A stretch of DNA of 44,080 bases, from the IMG/VR virus record IMGVR_UViG_3300025543_000056, positions 1 to 44,080 of that record, one strand, 5' to 3'. Made by a program: the position numbers and the translations under genes. The DNA is from a virus. Of this stretch, positions 31,546 to 40,508 are shown piece by piece. A model generated the notes under the pieces. It worked only from the letters and a program-made list of their open reading frames with translations. It did no database searches and was not told where the DNA came from. The number at the start of each line of letters is the position of its first letter. Within the stretch, counting starts at the first letter, position 1.

Positions 31546-33419
31546 CTCCTTCCGTCAGTTCTAATATCTATTCTTGTTGCGCCGAGTCTCCAGCCAATTC
31601 CTAAGTTACCGTTGTTTTCAGCATCATCATCTGACTCAAACCTTAAGACCATTTGCCTTGCTCGGCCTCTAACGTAAGCTTGTTGAGTATTGGCTTGTAT
31701 AGCGCTGGTAGAGTTGGTTGTTAGAGAATCTCCAGGAAAGTTTCTTGTTTTAACGACAATATTAACTGAGCCACTCTCGTTATCATTTTGGATAAATTTA
31801 AAGTCAGGTATGATTCTTCTAATAAAAGTAAACTGTTCGCCATCACCTATATCAAAGTCAGAGCTTTCAATAAATACATTTGTCATCGGCGAGCCATCAT
31901 CGTCAAAGCCTAGTTCTTGTTGATATAGATAACCGCTGCTTACAGCTCTAGGATAGTTTTCTATACCAGCATCTAGCCAAGCCGTTCTACTAAGTTGACC
32001 ATACACCCAAGTTTGTTCTGCATAGTTATAAATAACGTATCTGTCTATTTCGTTGCTTGAAGCAGAGCAGTAGAACCAACCCACTTCATTTTTATCAGCA
32101 ATTGTAAAAGCGTTAACTTTAAAAGATTGCGTAAGGTTAATATCGTTGAATACGTAATTATGAACGCTGCAAGGCAAAGTTTGTACGCTACCATTATAGG
32201 CGTAAAAATTGTTATATCCCATCCAGTAAACAGCAGAAGTAGCTGTTGTTGCAGCTTTTGGCCCTACCAAACCAGTACCCTCGTTAATTAAATTAACAGA
32301 GAATGTAAACGGCGGCCCAACAAACTGCATGCTGTATAAAGCAGTATCAGTCCAAACCAATACCTCTTGTCTTGATTTAACAGCTCCAATAATAGAAGAA
32401 CCAGAAGATAGTCTTAAAGATCCAGCAGTATTGGTAATTGTTGGTTCAAAGTCTAAATTGTTTTCTTGATCGGAAAAAGCAATCAGCATAGGGTCAACGG
32501 TACCTGTTCTAGCTGAACCCGCATCATTAATTGGATCAGCGCCCAAAACAATTAAATGTCTGTCAATTTCTGAAGTAATAACTTGCAAGCCAACCGTAGG
32601 TACTAAATTAGCACCAGCTATTCCAGACATATCAACGGCTCTTGTTCCAACGCCGTTGTTTTCAGTCCATTGATAAATACCTCCACCCCTAACATTTATA
32701 ATTAAGTTTTCGCCAAAGTTATCATGAGTCCAAAGCCTTAACTGGTTGGTAACAGATAAAGCAGTAACAGAACCGAAGGTTCCTTCACCCCACCCATTTA
32801 AACCCCAGCCAGTTCCAGGAACATAAACATCAAGACCTACATTTATTTGGTAAGTTCCAACCGTAGAACCCCCTCCATTACCGCTGTCACTTGCGCTGGC
32901 TGTTACAGTAGCTCCGCTAGTATCCTTGGCTTCTATTGTATAAGAGTTAGCATTTACGATTGTCGCTATTTGGTATTCTTGATTAAGTACGGTAGCAGTA
33001 ATATTGCCGCCAAGAGACGCCGCTCCAGAAAAAGTTACAAAGTCATTTTGTACTGCCCCATGAGCTGTATCAGCGACGGTAATTGTCGCATCGCCGTTGG
33101 ATGCAGAAAAGGTAACATCTCCAGCGCTGGTCGTAGATCTTATTGGGGTAATATCATTAAAGGTAGATCCTTCTTCTATATAATATTTCCAAGTTGTACC
33201 TAAACCTAAGTATTTAGTTCCACCCAAGGCTACCCAAGCATGTAAAGCTCTGCAAGTTCCTAAAAAAGTATTAAGATTTTCTTTTGCCCAGCCGCCAAAT
33301 TTTTCTGGCAAACCTTTTCTAAATCTTACAAGATTAATATCAAACCAACCGCCCTCATTACTATAATCAGTTCCTTCTCTATTTACCCCTGGTTTGAATA
33401 ATGTTTTTTGTAACGCCAT
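31542..33419 (-). CDS. Tail-hub/DNA-stabilisation-like protein (P22 gp10-type)
   Basis: A 625-aa beta-rich protein (ATG 33419, one base before the upstream stop; the longer frame is not used). LFKPGVNREGTDYSNEGGWF and VRFRKGLPEKFGGW at the start, then repeated beta blades (GGIYQWTENN, LIAFSDQENN, ALYSMQFVGPP). This opening is familiar from marine phage head-closure or tail proteins related to packaged-DNA stabilisation factors. Ig-like segment near residues 95-190. Exact role not proven. Confidence 0.6.
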   Translation of the reverse strand: MALQKTLFKPGVNREGTDYSNEGGWFDINLVRFRKGLPEKFGGWAKENLNTFLGTCRALHAWVALGGTKYLGLGTTWKYYIEEGSTFNDITPIRSTTSAGDVTFSASNGDATITVADTAHGAVQNDFVTFSGAASLGGNITATVLNQEYQIATIVNANSYTIEAKDTSGATVTASASDSGNGGGSTVGTYQINVGLDVYVPGTGWGLNGWGEGTFGSVTALSVTNQLRLWTHDNFGENLIINVRGGGIYQWTENNGVGTRAVDMSGIAGANLVPTVGLQVITSEIDRHLIVLGADPINDAGSARTGTVDPMLIAFSDQENNLDFEPTITNTAGSLRLSSGSSIIGAVKSRQEVLVWTDTALYSMQFVGPPFTFSVNLINEGTGLVGPKAATTATSAVYWMGYNNFYAYNGSVQTLPCSVHNYVFNDINLTQSFKVNAFTIADKNEVGWFYCSASSNEIDRYVIYNYAEQTWVYGQLSRTAWLDAGIENYPRAVSSGYLYQQELGFDDDGSPMTNVFIESSDFDIGDGEQFTFIRRIIPDFKFIQNDNESGSVNIVVKTRNFPGDSLTTNSTSAIQANTQQAYVRGRARQMVLRFESDDDAENNGNLGIGWRLGATRIDIRTDGRR

Positions 33420-33420
33420 T

Positions 33421-33867
33421 TTATATGTGTTCCCAGCTTTTACCCTCAAACATCAAAGCTTCTGCCTCTCTTCTTCTTGTAAGACCAGCCAAAACCTTGC
33501 CTTTTGCTTTGTTCCATCTTTTCATTTGCGCGGGAACTTCATCGTATTTTCCCTCATTTAAAACTCTAAGCATGCTAGACCTTTTTAAATTGTTTGGCCC
33601 TAAGTTATATGTCCAAGAAACCAAAGAATCGAATTGTGATTGATTCATTGGGACAGTTACCAATGAATTAACATAATGTTCATACTCGTCATCAAGCTCA
33701 CGCCATAACATAAAGTCTGCTTTTTCTTCAGACCACTTATCGCCTTCTTGTACATCTTTGGTATGGCCATAACCTATAGTCCATACTCCAGCAGCACATT
33801 GATAAGCTTCAAGTTCACAGCCTTCAAATTTTTTTATAAGCTCAAAGCCTTTATCTGAGGTGTGCAT
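33421..33867 (-). CDS. Lysozyme (glycoside hydrolase family 24 endolysin)
   Basis: A 148-aa protein from ATG 33867 (sharing one base with the previous stop). FELIKKFEGCELEAYQC then AAGVWTIGYGH gives E15, C24, T30, the E-8-C/D-5-T catalytic triad of T4/P1-like lysozymes. SLVSWTYNLGP and TRRREAEALM are further family signatures. It cuts peptidoglycan. No signal peptide is visible, so release depends on the holin at 34072-34560. Confidence 0.9.
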   Translation of the reverse strand: MHTSDKGFELIKKFEGCELEAYQCAAGVWTIGYGHTKDVQEGDKWSEEKADFMLWRELDDEYEHYVNSLVTVPMNQSQFDSLVSWTYNLGPNNLKRSSMLRVLNEGKYDEVPAQMKRWNKAKGKVLAGLTRRREAEALMFEGKSWEHI

Positions 33868-34082
33868 TAGTTTCCGAATACGATTGTTACAAAAGCGATA
33901 AATAAAGTTCCTATAAAGCCAAAAGTTCCAAACATTGCTATTCTTAGGGTTTTGTTTAAATCGTTCATCTCTTGCTTGATCTCTGCTGTTTCTTTGAATA
34001 TGGTCTTCCATCTTTCTTCACATTTTGCCTCATGCGATTTTAAATCTGATGCAACAGATTGTACTGTATTTCTACTCGCCAT
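33867..34082 (-). CDS. XhlA-like or spanin-like membrane protein
   Basis: A 71-aa protein from ATG 34082: SVASDLKSHEAKCEERWK and a helical part, then a C-terminal membrane segment (IAMFGTFGFIGTLFIAFVTI). The arrangement resembles haemolysin XhlA-like proteins of phage lysis modules. It overlaps the holin and lysozyme genes. Confidence 0.65.
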   Translation of the reverse strand: MASRNTVQSVASDLKSHEAKCEERWKTIFKETAEIKQEMNDLNKTLRIAMFGTFGFIGTLFIAFVTIVFGN

Positions 34083-34560
34083 CTTTTTTATCACCCGTAT
34101 TGGATGCTCCAAAGTAAAACGATATAACTGCTGATGCCAGCCCACCTAAATATCCTAACACTAAATTAATTAAAGCTTCAGAGTTTTGCTCAGGTGGTTG
34201 TAAGGTTACTAAAAATATATAACCCATAAATCCACCAACAACAAAAGTACCCATAATTCTTGCTGTCCAGTCTTTGTTAAAAGTTTTTCTAGCGTCTTGT
34301 TTTTCTGCTGTTTCTAATCTAAATATATCTACATCTAGCTCTTTCATTTGAAGCTCAAAACCTTGTTCAGCCTTTTTAAGCTCTAACATTTGTTCTGGAG
34401 TAGCCTCTTGTATAGCTTTGTTAATAGATTTTGGATCTGCTTGACATCCAAGCACACCAGCAATAACTGATGCTGCTTGTCCACCTAACGGCCCACCTAA
34501 TGCTGATCCTAAAGTTGGAGCAAGCGCTCCTACTACATTTTTAATTAAACCAAATTTCAT
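34072..34560 (-). CDS. Holin of three membrane segments
   Basis: A 162-aa protein matching 3TM holin-type proteins: hydrophobic GALAPTLGSALGGPLGG near residue 11, an acidic helix in the middle, and IMGTFVVGGFMGYIFLVTL (105-123) and VLGYLGGLASAVISFYFGAS (133-152). These are known in phage and gene-transfer-agent release. It opens the inner membrane for the lysozyme. It overlaps the next gene by a few bases. Confidence 0.78.
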   Translation of the reverse strand: MKFGLIKNVVGALAPTLGSALGGPLGGQAASVIAGVLGCQADPKSINKAIQEATPEQMLELKKAEQGFELQMKELDVDIFRLETAEKQDARKTFNKDWTARIMGTFVVGGFMGYIFLVTLQPPEQNSEALINLVLGYLGGLASAVISFYFGASNTGDKKDGE

Positions 34561-34562
34561 AA

Positions 34563-34916
34563 TTACCCCGCTAATGGATTTTTATCATTCATCTTTGCTT
34601 CTATCTTATCTACTTCTTTGTTTAAAGATTGAATGTCAGCTTTAATTGTAGCTATATCTGTTTTTATTTCAGTAACATCTGGAACAGAAATGCCGTCTAT
34701 TTGTTTTTCTAAATACTGTACAGATTTTTCTATACCTGCAAATCTTTCCTCAATAACTTTTTGTTTTTGTTCGGTATCACCTATACCGCCTATTTGAGCT
34801 TCTAGGTTATCTAATCTGTTAACATACTGAGCGCCTTGATAGCCAAAGCCAGCAAGCGTTGTAACAATACCAACAAGAGCTATTAATTGCGTTGTTTTAT
34901 TTTCAAACCAATTCAT
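34563..34916 (-). CDS. Membrane-anchored coiled-coil protein
   Basis: A 117-aa protein with an N-terminal membrane segment (TQLIALVGIVTTLAGFGYQG) and a long coiled-coil (LDNLEAQIGG, KSVQYLEKQIDG, TIKADIQSLNKEVDKIEAK). It may be an i-spanin-like or lysis-regulating protein. It lies directly before the holin. Not recognised by family. Confidence 0.65.
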   Translation of the reverse strand: MNWFENKTTQLIALVGIVTTLAGFGYQGAQYVNRLDNLEAQIGGIGDTEQKQKVIEERFAGIEKSVQYLEKQIDGISVPDVTEIKTDIATIKADIQSLNKEVDKIEAKMNDKNPLAG

Positions 34917-34925
34917 TTCAGTCTC

Positions 34926-37079
34926 CTATAATGTTGGCTGTAATTCTTTTAATTCAGTCAAAGTTTTTATGCTTTGTCCTGCTAGCCCATAAAAAGCCGC
35001 AGTATTATCTGAAAGGTTGCTATTAGTATAAATGCTTTTTGGTTCATACCAAAATTCTTTTTCAGGTATGTTTACTGCTCTATAACTATTAAAACCTGGC
35101 AAAAAGCCCATAACCGCTATAATAGCGTTTTCTGAACCATACTCTCCAGTTTCTTCTTGTTTAGCTGCAACTTGTTCTTGAGCTGTCTGTAAGTTTTGAG
35201 CAATAATATTTTCAACGGTAGTTTCTGAGTCAGAATCAACAGATGCAATAGATGTATCCATTTGATCTTGCGTTGTTTCTGTTGTTACATTAGCAACTGT
35301 TACTTCTGTTGTTACCGTTTCTGTTCCTACTGTTGTTGAGCCAAAAGAAGAATCTGATACAGACATACTGCTCATATCAAGAACTTGATTGGTTTGAGCC
35401 GTAGATGATGCAAACTGATCTGACATGCTAGGGGAGCTGCTTGTACTAAAACCAGCCGTAGATGAGTTGTTTACGGCATTTCCAGCAGCCACGCTATTGC
35501 CTGTAGCATGTATAGAATTACCAGCGTTAGTACCGCTAACACTTTGATTTGCGGTTCTTATTGTAGATGCAACCACCCTAAGAGCCACTTCTCTACTAAT
35601 TGAACTTTCACCTTTTGTATTTTCTCTTTCAGCAACTTCAAACTCTTCTTCAAATACATCTTCTTCTATAGTCTCTTCTTTCTCTATTCTCTCTTCTTCT
35701 ATTTCAGCCTCAGCCAGTCTTTCTTCTATAGCTTCAAAAACCTCCTCAACGACCTCTTCTTCAAAAATTTCCTCTATAAACTCTTCTTCTGGTTCTTCTA
35801 ATACTGCAATATCTTCTTCTCTTCTAGTTTCTTCCTCAAACCATTCTTCTAATTCTTCAATAGTTTCTAGCTCAATAAAAGTTTCAGGCTCTCTAAAGTC
35901 TTCTACCAAAAATGTTTCTTGAAAAATAAACTCTTCAATAATTAAATCTTCCACAGGAATAAATATTTCTTCACTCGGCATTTCAAAATCTGGTATCAAA
36001 GGAAATGGATCTACAAAATCATCTTGACGAAACATCTCTTCAAAAATTATTTCTTCTTCAAACATAAACTCTTGTTCTTCAAAGTGCTGTTCGTCAAATT
36101 CAAATACAAACTCTTCAAACATCGGTTCTTCTTCGTAGCCAAACTGCTCTTCTTCTTCATAACCGTAATGAAACTCATCTTCTTGAAAATACCCCACGTC
36201 TTCTTGTTGGCTGTAGCCAGGGCAGAATGGGCCATACTGAGGATCTAAATCGCATTGCTGGTCATCATATGCATCCCAATAATAGGGGCAAGACTCATCA
36301 TAAAGAGAATTTATATTACATTGTTGCGTTAATAAAGCATCTGCATAACCGCTACAACTAGAATCATTTAAAGGATTGCTGCAATCAATACCGTTGCCAC
36401 TACCTGCGCCATATAAAGATCCACCATTTTCTAGCGTGGTATTGATAGATGTTGCATTCCAATTTTTATTGACGCAAGAAGATGAGTTGGTTGTACCTGT
36501 ACCGCATTCATCATGATAGTAGTAAGTATAGGAGTCATCTTTGTTGGCTCCCACTTCACCAATTAATACATCATGATTAATAATATCTAAATGGCCGTAG
36601 CGCAAATCAAAAGAATTATTATTCCAAAGTATTATCTCAAAGCTGTTGTCTGATGCTCTGTTGTACTCCCTAAGGTCATACCAACCGAATATCATTTTGC
36701 TTGAGTCTCCCCAAGACTTCATACGAGAATTGTTGTCTCTAATTAAATCGGTCCAGAAAGCGTATATGGTATAGGTGTGTTGTCCGTTAATAGGGTCAGG
36801 AGTATAGTCGTTACAATAACTACCACTATTACCAAAATGCAAACATCCATTGGTTGCCATCCTTGCTTGGCTAAATGTAGAGCCATAGAAAGTAAAGTCA
36901 AAAGAAAGGTCAATTGCAGGGCTAATACCATCATCAGAAACTGAGTATGCTAACTCACCCTCAAAGTCGTTGGCATTTGTTTGTAGGTGATATAAGTCTT
37001 GTCCTGATTCATAAATGTATTGAGCTGATAAATTACTTGTAAGTAATAAGCAACATATTATTTTAAAGCAGCGATACAT
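34926..37079 (-). CDS. Secreted NIDO-like protein with Glu/Phe repeats
   Basis: A 717-aa protein from ATG 37079 (start overlapping the previous gene by 22 bases). Signal peptide MYRCFKIICCLLLTSNLSA. Residues about 40-190 (LSFDFTFYGSTFSQARMATN, then GCLHFG, AFWTDL, FEIILWNN) resemble nidogen-type NIDO domains. A Cys-rich segment QQCNINSLYDESCPYYW / QQCDLDPQYGPFCPGYS follows, then about 200 residues rich in Glu/Phe/Ile and a Ser/Thr-rich region, ending in a conserved-looking tail (GFLPGFNSYRAVNIPEKEFW). Function unknown; probably exported or surface-exposed. Confidence 0.65.
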   Translation of the reverse strand: MYRCFKIICCLLLTSNLSAQYIYESGQDLYHLQTNANDFEGELAYSVSDDGISPAIDLSFDFTFYGSTFSQARMATNGCLHFGNSGSYCNDYTPDPINGQHTYTIYAFWTDLIRDNNSRMKSWGDSSKMIFGWYDLREYNRASDNSFEIILWNNNSFDLRYGHLDIINHDVLIGEVGANKDDSYTYYYHDECGTGTTNSSSCVNKNWNATSINTTLENGGSLYGAGSGNGIDCSNPLNDSSCSGYADALLTQQCNINSLYDESCPYYWDAYDDQQCDLDPQYGPFCPGYSQQEDVGYFQEDEFHYGYEEEEQFGYEEEPMFEEFVFEFDEQHFEEQEFMFEEEIIFEEMFRQDDFVDPFPLIPDFEMPSEEIFIPVEDLIIEEFIFQETFLVEDFREPETFIELETIEELEEWFEEETRREEDIAVLEEPEEEFIEEIFEEEVVEEVFEAIEERLAEAEIEEERIEKEETIEEDVFEEEFEVAERENTKGESSISREVALRVVASTIRTANQSVSGTNAGNSIHATGNSVAAGNAVNNSSTAGFSTSSSPSMSDQFASSTAQTNQVLDMSSMSVSDSSFGSTTVGTETVTTEVTVANVTTETTQDQMDTSIASVDSDSETTVENIIAQNLQTAQEQVAAKQEETGEYGSENAIIAVMGFLPGFNSYRAVNIPEKEFWYEPKSIYTNSNLSDNTAAFYGLAGQSIKTLTELKELQPTL

Positions 37080-38098
37080 TCTCTTTTCTTTTGAGTAGAA
37101 GAGTGCCAAACTTGCTTGCAGCGCTGAACTTTTTCTTTATACCATACTTTATAATCAGGCCTTTCTCTTTTATTTTCTTTCCAAGCAACGGTTGCTTCTT
37201 TACCAATTTTACCTTTGTATGGGCAAGGAGTACCAGCCATCTCCATAGCATTAAAAACCCTAGAATCTTGACAAAGAATAGATACTGATGCCACTTTCAT
37301 ACCAGTATCGTATAAATATTTAGAAAGTTTTAATCTTTCACAATTTTCATCTCTTACAGTCTTTCCCCCTGAAAAACCAAATACCTGCCCTTGGAAAGCA
37401 CCAGAGCGTCCTACAGTACAAAGATCTTGCGAATAGGACATAATGCTTGGAGCTATCGCTGACGCTGGAGGAGCCTCGCTCTTGACGTTTTGGTTAATCG
37501 TTTGAGTAGAATTAGATTCGTTAATATTTCGGTTTGTATTATCAGATTTAGTATTATTTTCGTTTACGTTTCGATTATCGGTTGTGACGTTTGATTCTGA
37601 GGTTGACTGATTAATATTGGTATTTTGATTAGTGCTAGAGCTGGTCGAAGTCGAATTATTAGTATTTGTAACATTTTGATTAACAGTTGAATTAACCGTT
37701 GAATTAGATGTAGAAGTCGAAGTATTGATGTTGTTATTCGTATTAGTATTATTCGAGGTCGAAGTATTTACATTTGTATTTGAATTAGTCGAAACATTCG
37801 TATTGGAATTTGTATTAGTCGAATTATTCGTATTAGTCGATACGTTGGTGTTGGAATTTGTATTGGTATTGGTATTAGAATTTGTATTAGTATTGGTATT
37901 AGTATTGGTAGTGGTCGTATTATTTACCGTATTTAAACTATTGTTTTCGCAATACTGAGAACCGTTGACGCAAGCTGTACCAGACTGTTGAGAAGATTGA
38001 GCGTTAACATTTATAGACAAACCAATAACTAAAGTTACTAAAAAACCAATAGCTGACCAAGCTATTATCCTATCATGTTGTTGTTGCTCCTTGTCCAT
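37058..38098 (-). CDS. Exported Asn/Thr-repeat protein
   Basis: A 346-aa protein: N-terminal membrane anchor or signal (IIAWSAIGFLVTLVIGLSIN), about 150 residues made almost only of N, T, S and V, then a folded C-terminal part (SYSQDLCTVGRSGAFQGQVF; CQDSRVFNAMEMAGTPCPYK). I recall this C-terminal domain as common in marine phages, with function unknown. The DNA of the N/T tract is a simple repeat of GTATT-type words. It overlaps the SNase and NIDO genes. Confidence 0.7.
   Translation of the reverse strand: MDKEQQQHDRIIAWSAIGFLVTLVIGLSINVNAQSSQQSGTACVNGSQYCENNSLNTVNNTTTTNTNTNTNTNSNTNTNTNSNTNVSTNTNNSTNTNSNTNVSTNSNTNVNTSTSNNTNTNNNINTSTSTSNSTVNSTVNQNVTNTNNSTSTSSSTNQNTNINQSTSESNVTTDNRNVNENNTKSDNTNRNINESNSTQTINQNVKSEAPPASAIAPSIMSYSQDLCTVGRSGAFQGQVFGFSGGKTVRDENCERLKLSKYLYDTGMKVASVSILCQDSRVFNAMEMAGTPCPYKGKIGKEATVAWKENKRERPDYKVWYKEKVQRCKQVWHSSTQKKRECIAALK
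37520..37935 (-). repeat. Simple-sequence tract encoding Asn/Thr repeats
   Basis: A low-complexity stretch of words such as GTATTAGTATTGGTATTAG, densest at about 37790-37935 with close 6-base periodicity. It encodes alternating Asn and Thr/Ser. Replication slippage could change length. Confidence 0.75.
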
Positions 38099-38513
38099 TT
38101 GGCTTATAAACTCCTAGTTCAATTAATTTAGCTCTATTATTCATATGCTCTAATTTAATATCCTTTTTGCTTTGGCCTGTATATTTAACCGCCATATGTT
38201 TTTCAATCATTTGCTGGTTAATATCTATTCCATCTACGATAACTGATGCCAAAACTCTACCGAATTTACCTTTAGAGTCTTTTAATTGCGTCTGTAAGAT
38301 GACGTGCTTGCCATTTGATATGGCGTCTTGTAAAAACTTAGCAGCTAGCTTACCTCTAGCCTTTTCGTCTTTGTCGCGAGTTCTCGACTCGGGAGTGTCA
38401 ATACCGTATAAACGTACACGACACTTATGGTGAATATTAAAACCGAGATCCAGATCAGCGTCAATAGTGTCACCATCAACCACCCTAGTGACTTGGCAAC
38501 TATACTCATACAT
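38073..38513 (-). CDS. Staphylococcal-nuclease-like (SNase) enzyme
   Basis: A 146-aa thermonuclease-like protein: TRVVDGDTIDADLDLG (metal Asp), VRLYGIDTPESR (R34, D39, E42) and KGKFGRVLA (R86) match the catalytic set of staphylococcal nuclease. No signal peptide is visible. It would cut DNA or RNA using calcium and could degrade host DNA or other nucleic acid. The C-terminal end overlaps the Asn/Thr-repeat gene start. Confidence 0.85.
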   Translation of the reverse strand: MYEYSCQVTRVVDGDTIDADLDLGFNIHHKCRVRLYGIDTPESRTRDKDEKARGKLAAKFLQDAISNGKHVILQTQLKDSKGKFGRVLASVIVDGIDINQQMIEKHMAVKYTGQSKKDIKLEHMNNRAKLIELGVYKPNGQGATTT

Positions 38514-38716
38514 TATTTTTTCTTACGAGGTCGGCCTCTTTTTTTTGGAACTTTTGTATAAGCTTCGTTTACGTCTGGAGTGTTGGGATCGTCAGCGACA
38601 TATCTGCCTTTTTTATTCCTAGCCCTAACGGTTTCCATTTCCTCTTTAAGAGGATTAGGTAGTTCTGCTGAACTAAGAGGCGTAAAAAAATGTACTACTT
38701 TTTTCCACCAAGACAT
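38513..38716 (-). CDS. Small basic protein with AT-hook-like tail
   Basis: A 67-aa protein, SWWKKVVHFFTPLSSAELPN at the start and a C-terminal KVPKKRGRPRKKK; the GRP core with flanking Lys/Arg matches an AT-hook, which binds the minor groove of AT-rich DNA. It overlaps the next gene by one base. Structural role not known. Confidence 0.6.
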   Translation of the reverse strand: MSWWKKVVHFFTPLSSAELPNPLKEEMETVRARNKKGRYVADDPNTPDVNEAYTKVPKKRGRPRKKK

Positions 38717-38717
38717 G

Positions 38718-38825
38718 TTACTTCTTAATTTTAGATGTAACTTTTTCCCAAAGTTCAGGTTTAAATCTTTTTACAGACCAAGCCAAAACTATTGTTACTA
38801 TTATTAATGGTATTAATATATCCAT
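38718..38825 (-). CDS. 35-residue membrane micropeptide
   Basis: MDILIPLIIVTIVLAWSV then KRFKPELWEKVTSKIKK: a membrane helix with a basic C-terminus. The ribosome site AGGAGTAAA precedes ATG. It ends one base before the ATG of the next gene. Its place in the late operon is compatible with a lysis-linked role. Confidence 0.55.
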   Translation of the reverse strand: MDILIPLIIVTIVLAWSVKRFKPELWEKVTSKIKK

Positions 38826-38834
38826 ATTTTACTC

Positions 38835-39443
38835 CTATGAAGTTGGTTCTGTTGGCCACTCACCAAGCGGTCTAACTGGTGGTGTAGCGTCATTATAAAC
38901 GTATAGTGCTGCGAGTTCATCTACAGTTGATACTGCGTTTATTTTTGTTTTCATGCTTGATGCAGCTGTTCTTACTGCCACCCTGTAGTCTAGCCAATCT
39001 GAAGGTATAGCTTTAGAACTTTCTGCATTTCTAACCACCATCCAGTCGTTAGGTTGTAGTAAGCCATATGCTAAATCTCGTATGTTTTTTAAATGTTGCG
39101 GTCTAATTCCAGGTGTTTTTACATCACCTGCTGAAGTTCCTTCTGGCATATCTGAATCACCACTTTGCCACAAAACATTATCTAAAGGTTTAGCTGTAGC
39201 TGTTCCATAAGTTGCTGTTACTTGATTACTAGCAAATGTAAAAGTTTGATTTGTGTTGTTATAATAATCCCCATCTTTAAGGTTGGTATTATCTATTACA
39301 ACCTCATAAATACCTATAGCTTTTAATTCAGAAATACTCCACAAACTGAAAATATTACTAGGATATTGAGTATCTCCTATTGTTATTTGTTTAGGGTTTT
39401 TTATAACTTTACTTATATTCCCTGATTCTACTAATGCCCACAT
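38835..39443 (-). CDS. Tail-fibre-assembly-like protein
   Basis: A 202-aa protein with DWMVVRNAESSKAIPSDW then LDYRVAVRTAASSMKTKI (residues about 130-165), the pattern of phage tail-fibre-assembly/chaperone-type proteins (DUF4376-like). The N-terminal half is a separate domain. It follows the tail proteins, as expected. Homology is by pattern only. Confidence 0.6.
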   Translation of the reverse strand: MWALVESGNISKVIKNPKQITIGDTQYPSNIFSLWSISELKAIGIYEVVIDNTNLKDGDYYNNTNQTFTFASNQVTATYGTATAKPLDNVLWQSGDSDMPEGTSAGDVKTPGIRPQHLKNIRDLAYGLLQPNDWMVVRNAESSKAIPSDWLDYRVAVRTAASSMKTKINAVSTVDELAALYVYNDATPPVRPLGEWPTEPTS

Positions 39444-39446
39444 AAT

Positions 39447-40508
39447 TTACCTCGCTGTTGTTGGGATTCCTGTTGATGTTACAAATGGATTTTCTGCCCA
39501 TGCCATATAGATGTATGTATGACTGCTTTGGTTTACCCAGCCAAAACTTGAACGCAGTTTAAAGCCATTGCTTAATATGTCTATATTTGCATTTGCATTA
39601 TCATATTCTGCTGCATCTGAATTTGGTCTTAATGCTCTATCAACCACATTGCCGTTACTATCACTTCTTTTGTCATCGTACACCATCCAGTTATCGCCAT
39701 TATCACTTGATTTTTTAAGTAATATGTAGGCAGGTTTGAAACCTGTATAAACAAACGGACCATTTGTATCTCCATTGCCGTAATAACTGCCAAACTTGCT
39801 GTAGCCTTTAATTGGACTCCACGCATAACATATATAAGTAGCTGTATCTGCGTTTGTGTTTGGATTCCCTGAATCTCCTACTCTTATATTTGTAGCATCA
39901 GGTAATGTACTATTCATAAAAGAAGCATCGGCATCTTTGCCGTCTGTGCTATTAAGTACAATTTTATAATCATCCCCTAAAGCAACATGCCAACACGCCC
40001 AAACATTTGTAGCATCTCTTCTTTTAAATATAATCCATTCGGGAGCAGAAGGTAAACCATGAGCTATATTGCCTGGTGCACCTGTTCCTGTGTAAGCTAT
40101 AATGCTAAATCCTCCTGCTGTATTTGTTTGTATAGTTCCACCAGGATTATTACCACTTTCAGTAAAAGAACTTGTACTACCTGCATTGGCTTTCCAGTTC
40201 CAACAAACCATTGAATTTTCATTAACTGCTGCTGCTGATGTAACTCTAAAACCATCTGACTGAAACTGAGTTAAACCATTGGTAACTGTTGTCTCTACAT
40301 TTGTAACATCAGAAAAAAGAGCTTTTGTTGTTCCTCTTGAACTATCATAAAGTTGATTTGAATATCCTACATCTCTATTTTTAAACCAAACAAGGTCAGG
40401 CTGCATATCTGAATTACCATCAAGAGTAACATTATGTATTCCACTTGTTCCTTCATAAATTTTAGCTTGAAAATTTTCTGAAGGATCATCTACTGTTGTA
40501 TAAGCCAT
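39447..40508 (-). CDS. Tail/receptor-type protein (DUF7483-like)
   Basis: A 353-aa protein from ATG 40508, which shares one base with the previous stop (the longer frame is not used). DLVWFKNRDVGYSNQLYDS and SDGFRVTSAAAVNENSMV resemble a module common in marine phage tail proteins; it recurs (ILLKKSSDNGDNWMVYDDK; NGFKLRSSF), so the gene looks like a tandem duplication of the domain. It may form the host-contacting part of the tail. Confidence 0.65.
   Translation of the reverse strand: MAYTTVDDPSENFQAKIYEGTSGIHNVTLDGNSDMQPDLVWFKNRDVGYSNQLYDSSRGTTKALFSDVTNVETTVTNGLTQFQSDGFRVTSAAAVNENSMVCWNWKANAGSTSSFTESGNNPGGTIQTNTAGGFSIIAYTGTGAPGNIAHGLPSAPEWIIFKRRDATNVWACWHVALGDDYKIVLNSTDGKDADASFMNSTLPDATNIRVGDSGNPNTNADTATYICYAWSPIKGYSKFGSYYGNGDTNGPFVYTGFKPAYILLKKSSDNGDNWMVYDDKRSDSNGNVVDRALRPNSDAAEYDNANANIDILSNGFKLRSSFGWVNQSSHTYIYMAWAENPFVTSTGIPTTAR

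Noticed and set aside
35600-36250. Plus- and minus-strand frames in the Glu/Phe-rich region
   Set aside because: They are shadows of the low-complexity NIDO-like gene in other frames.
37725-37958. Plus-strand Val/Leu-rich frame
   Set aside because: It is the reverse of the simple-sequence tract of the Asn/Thr-repeat gene.
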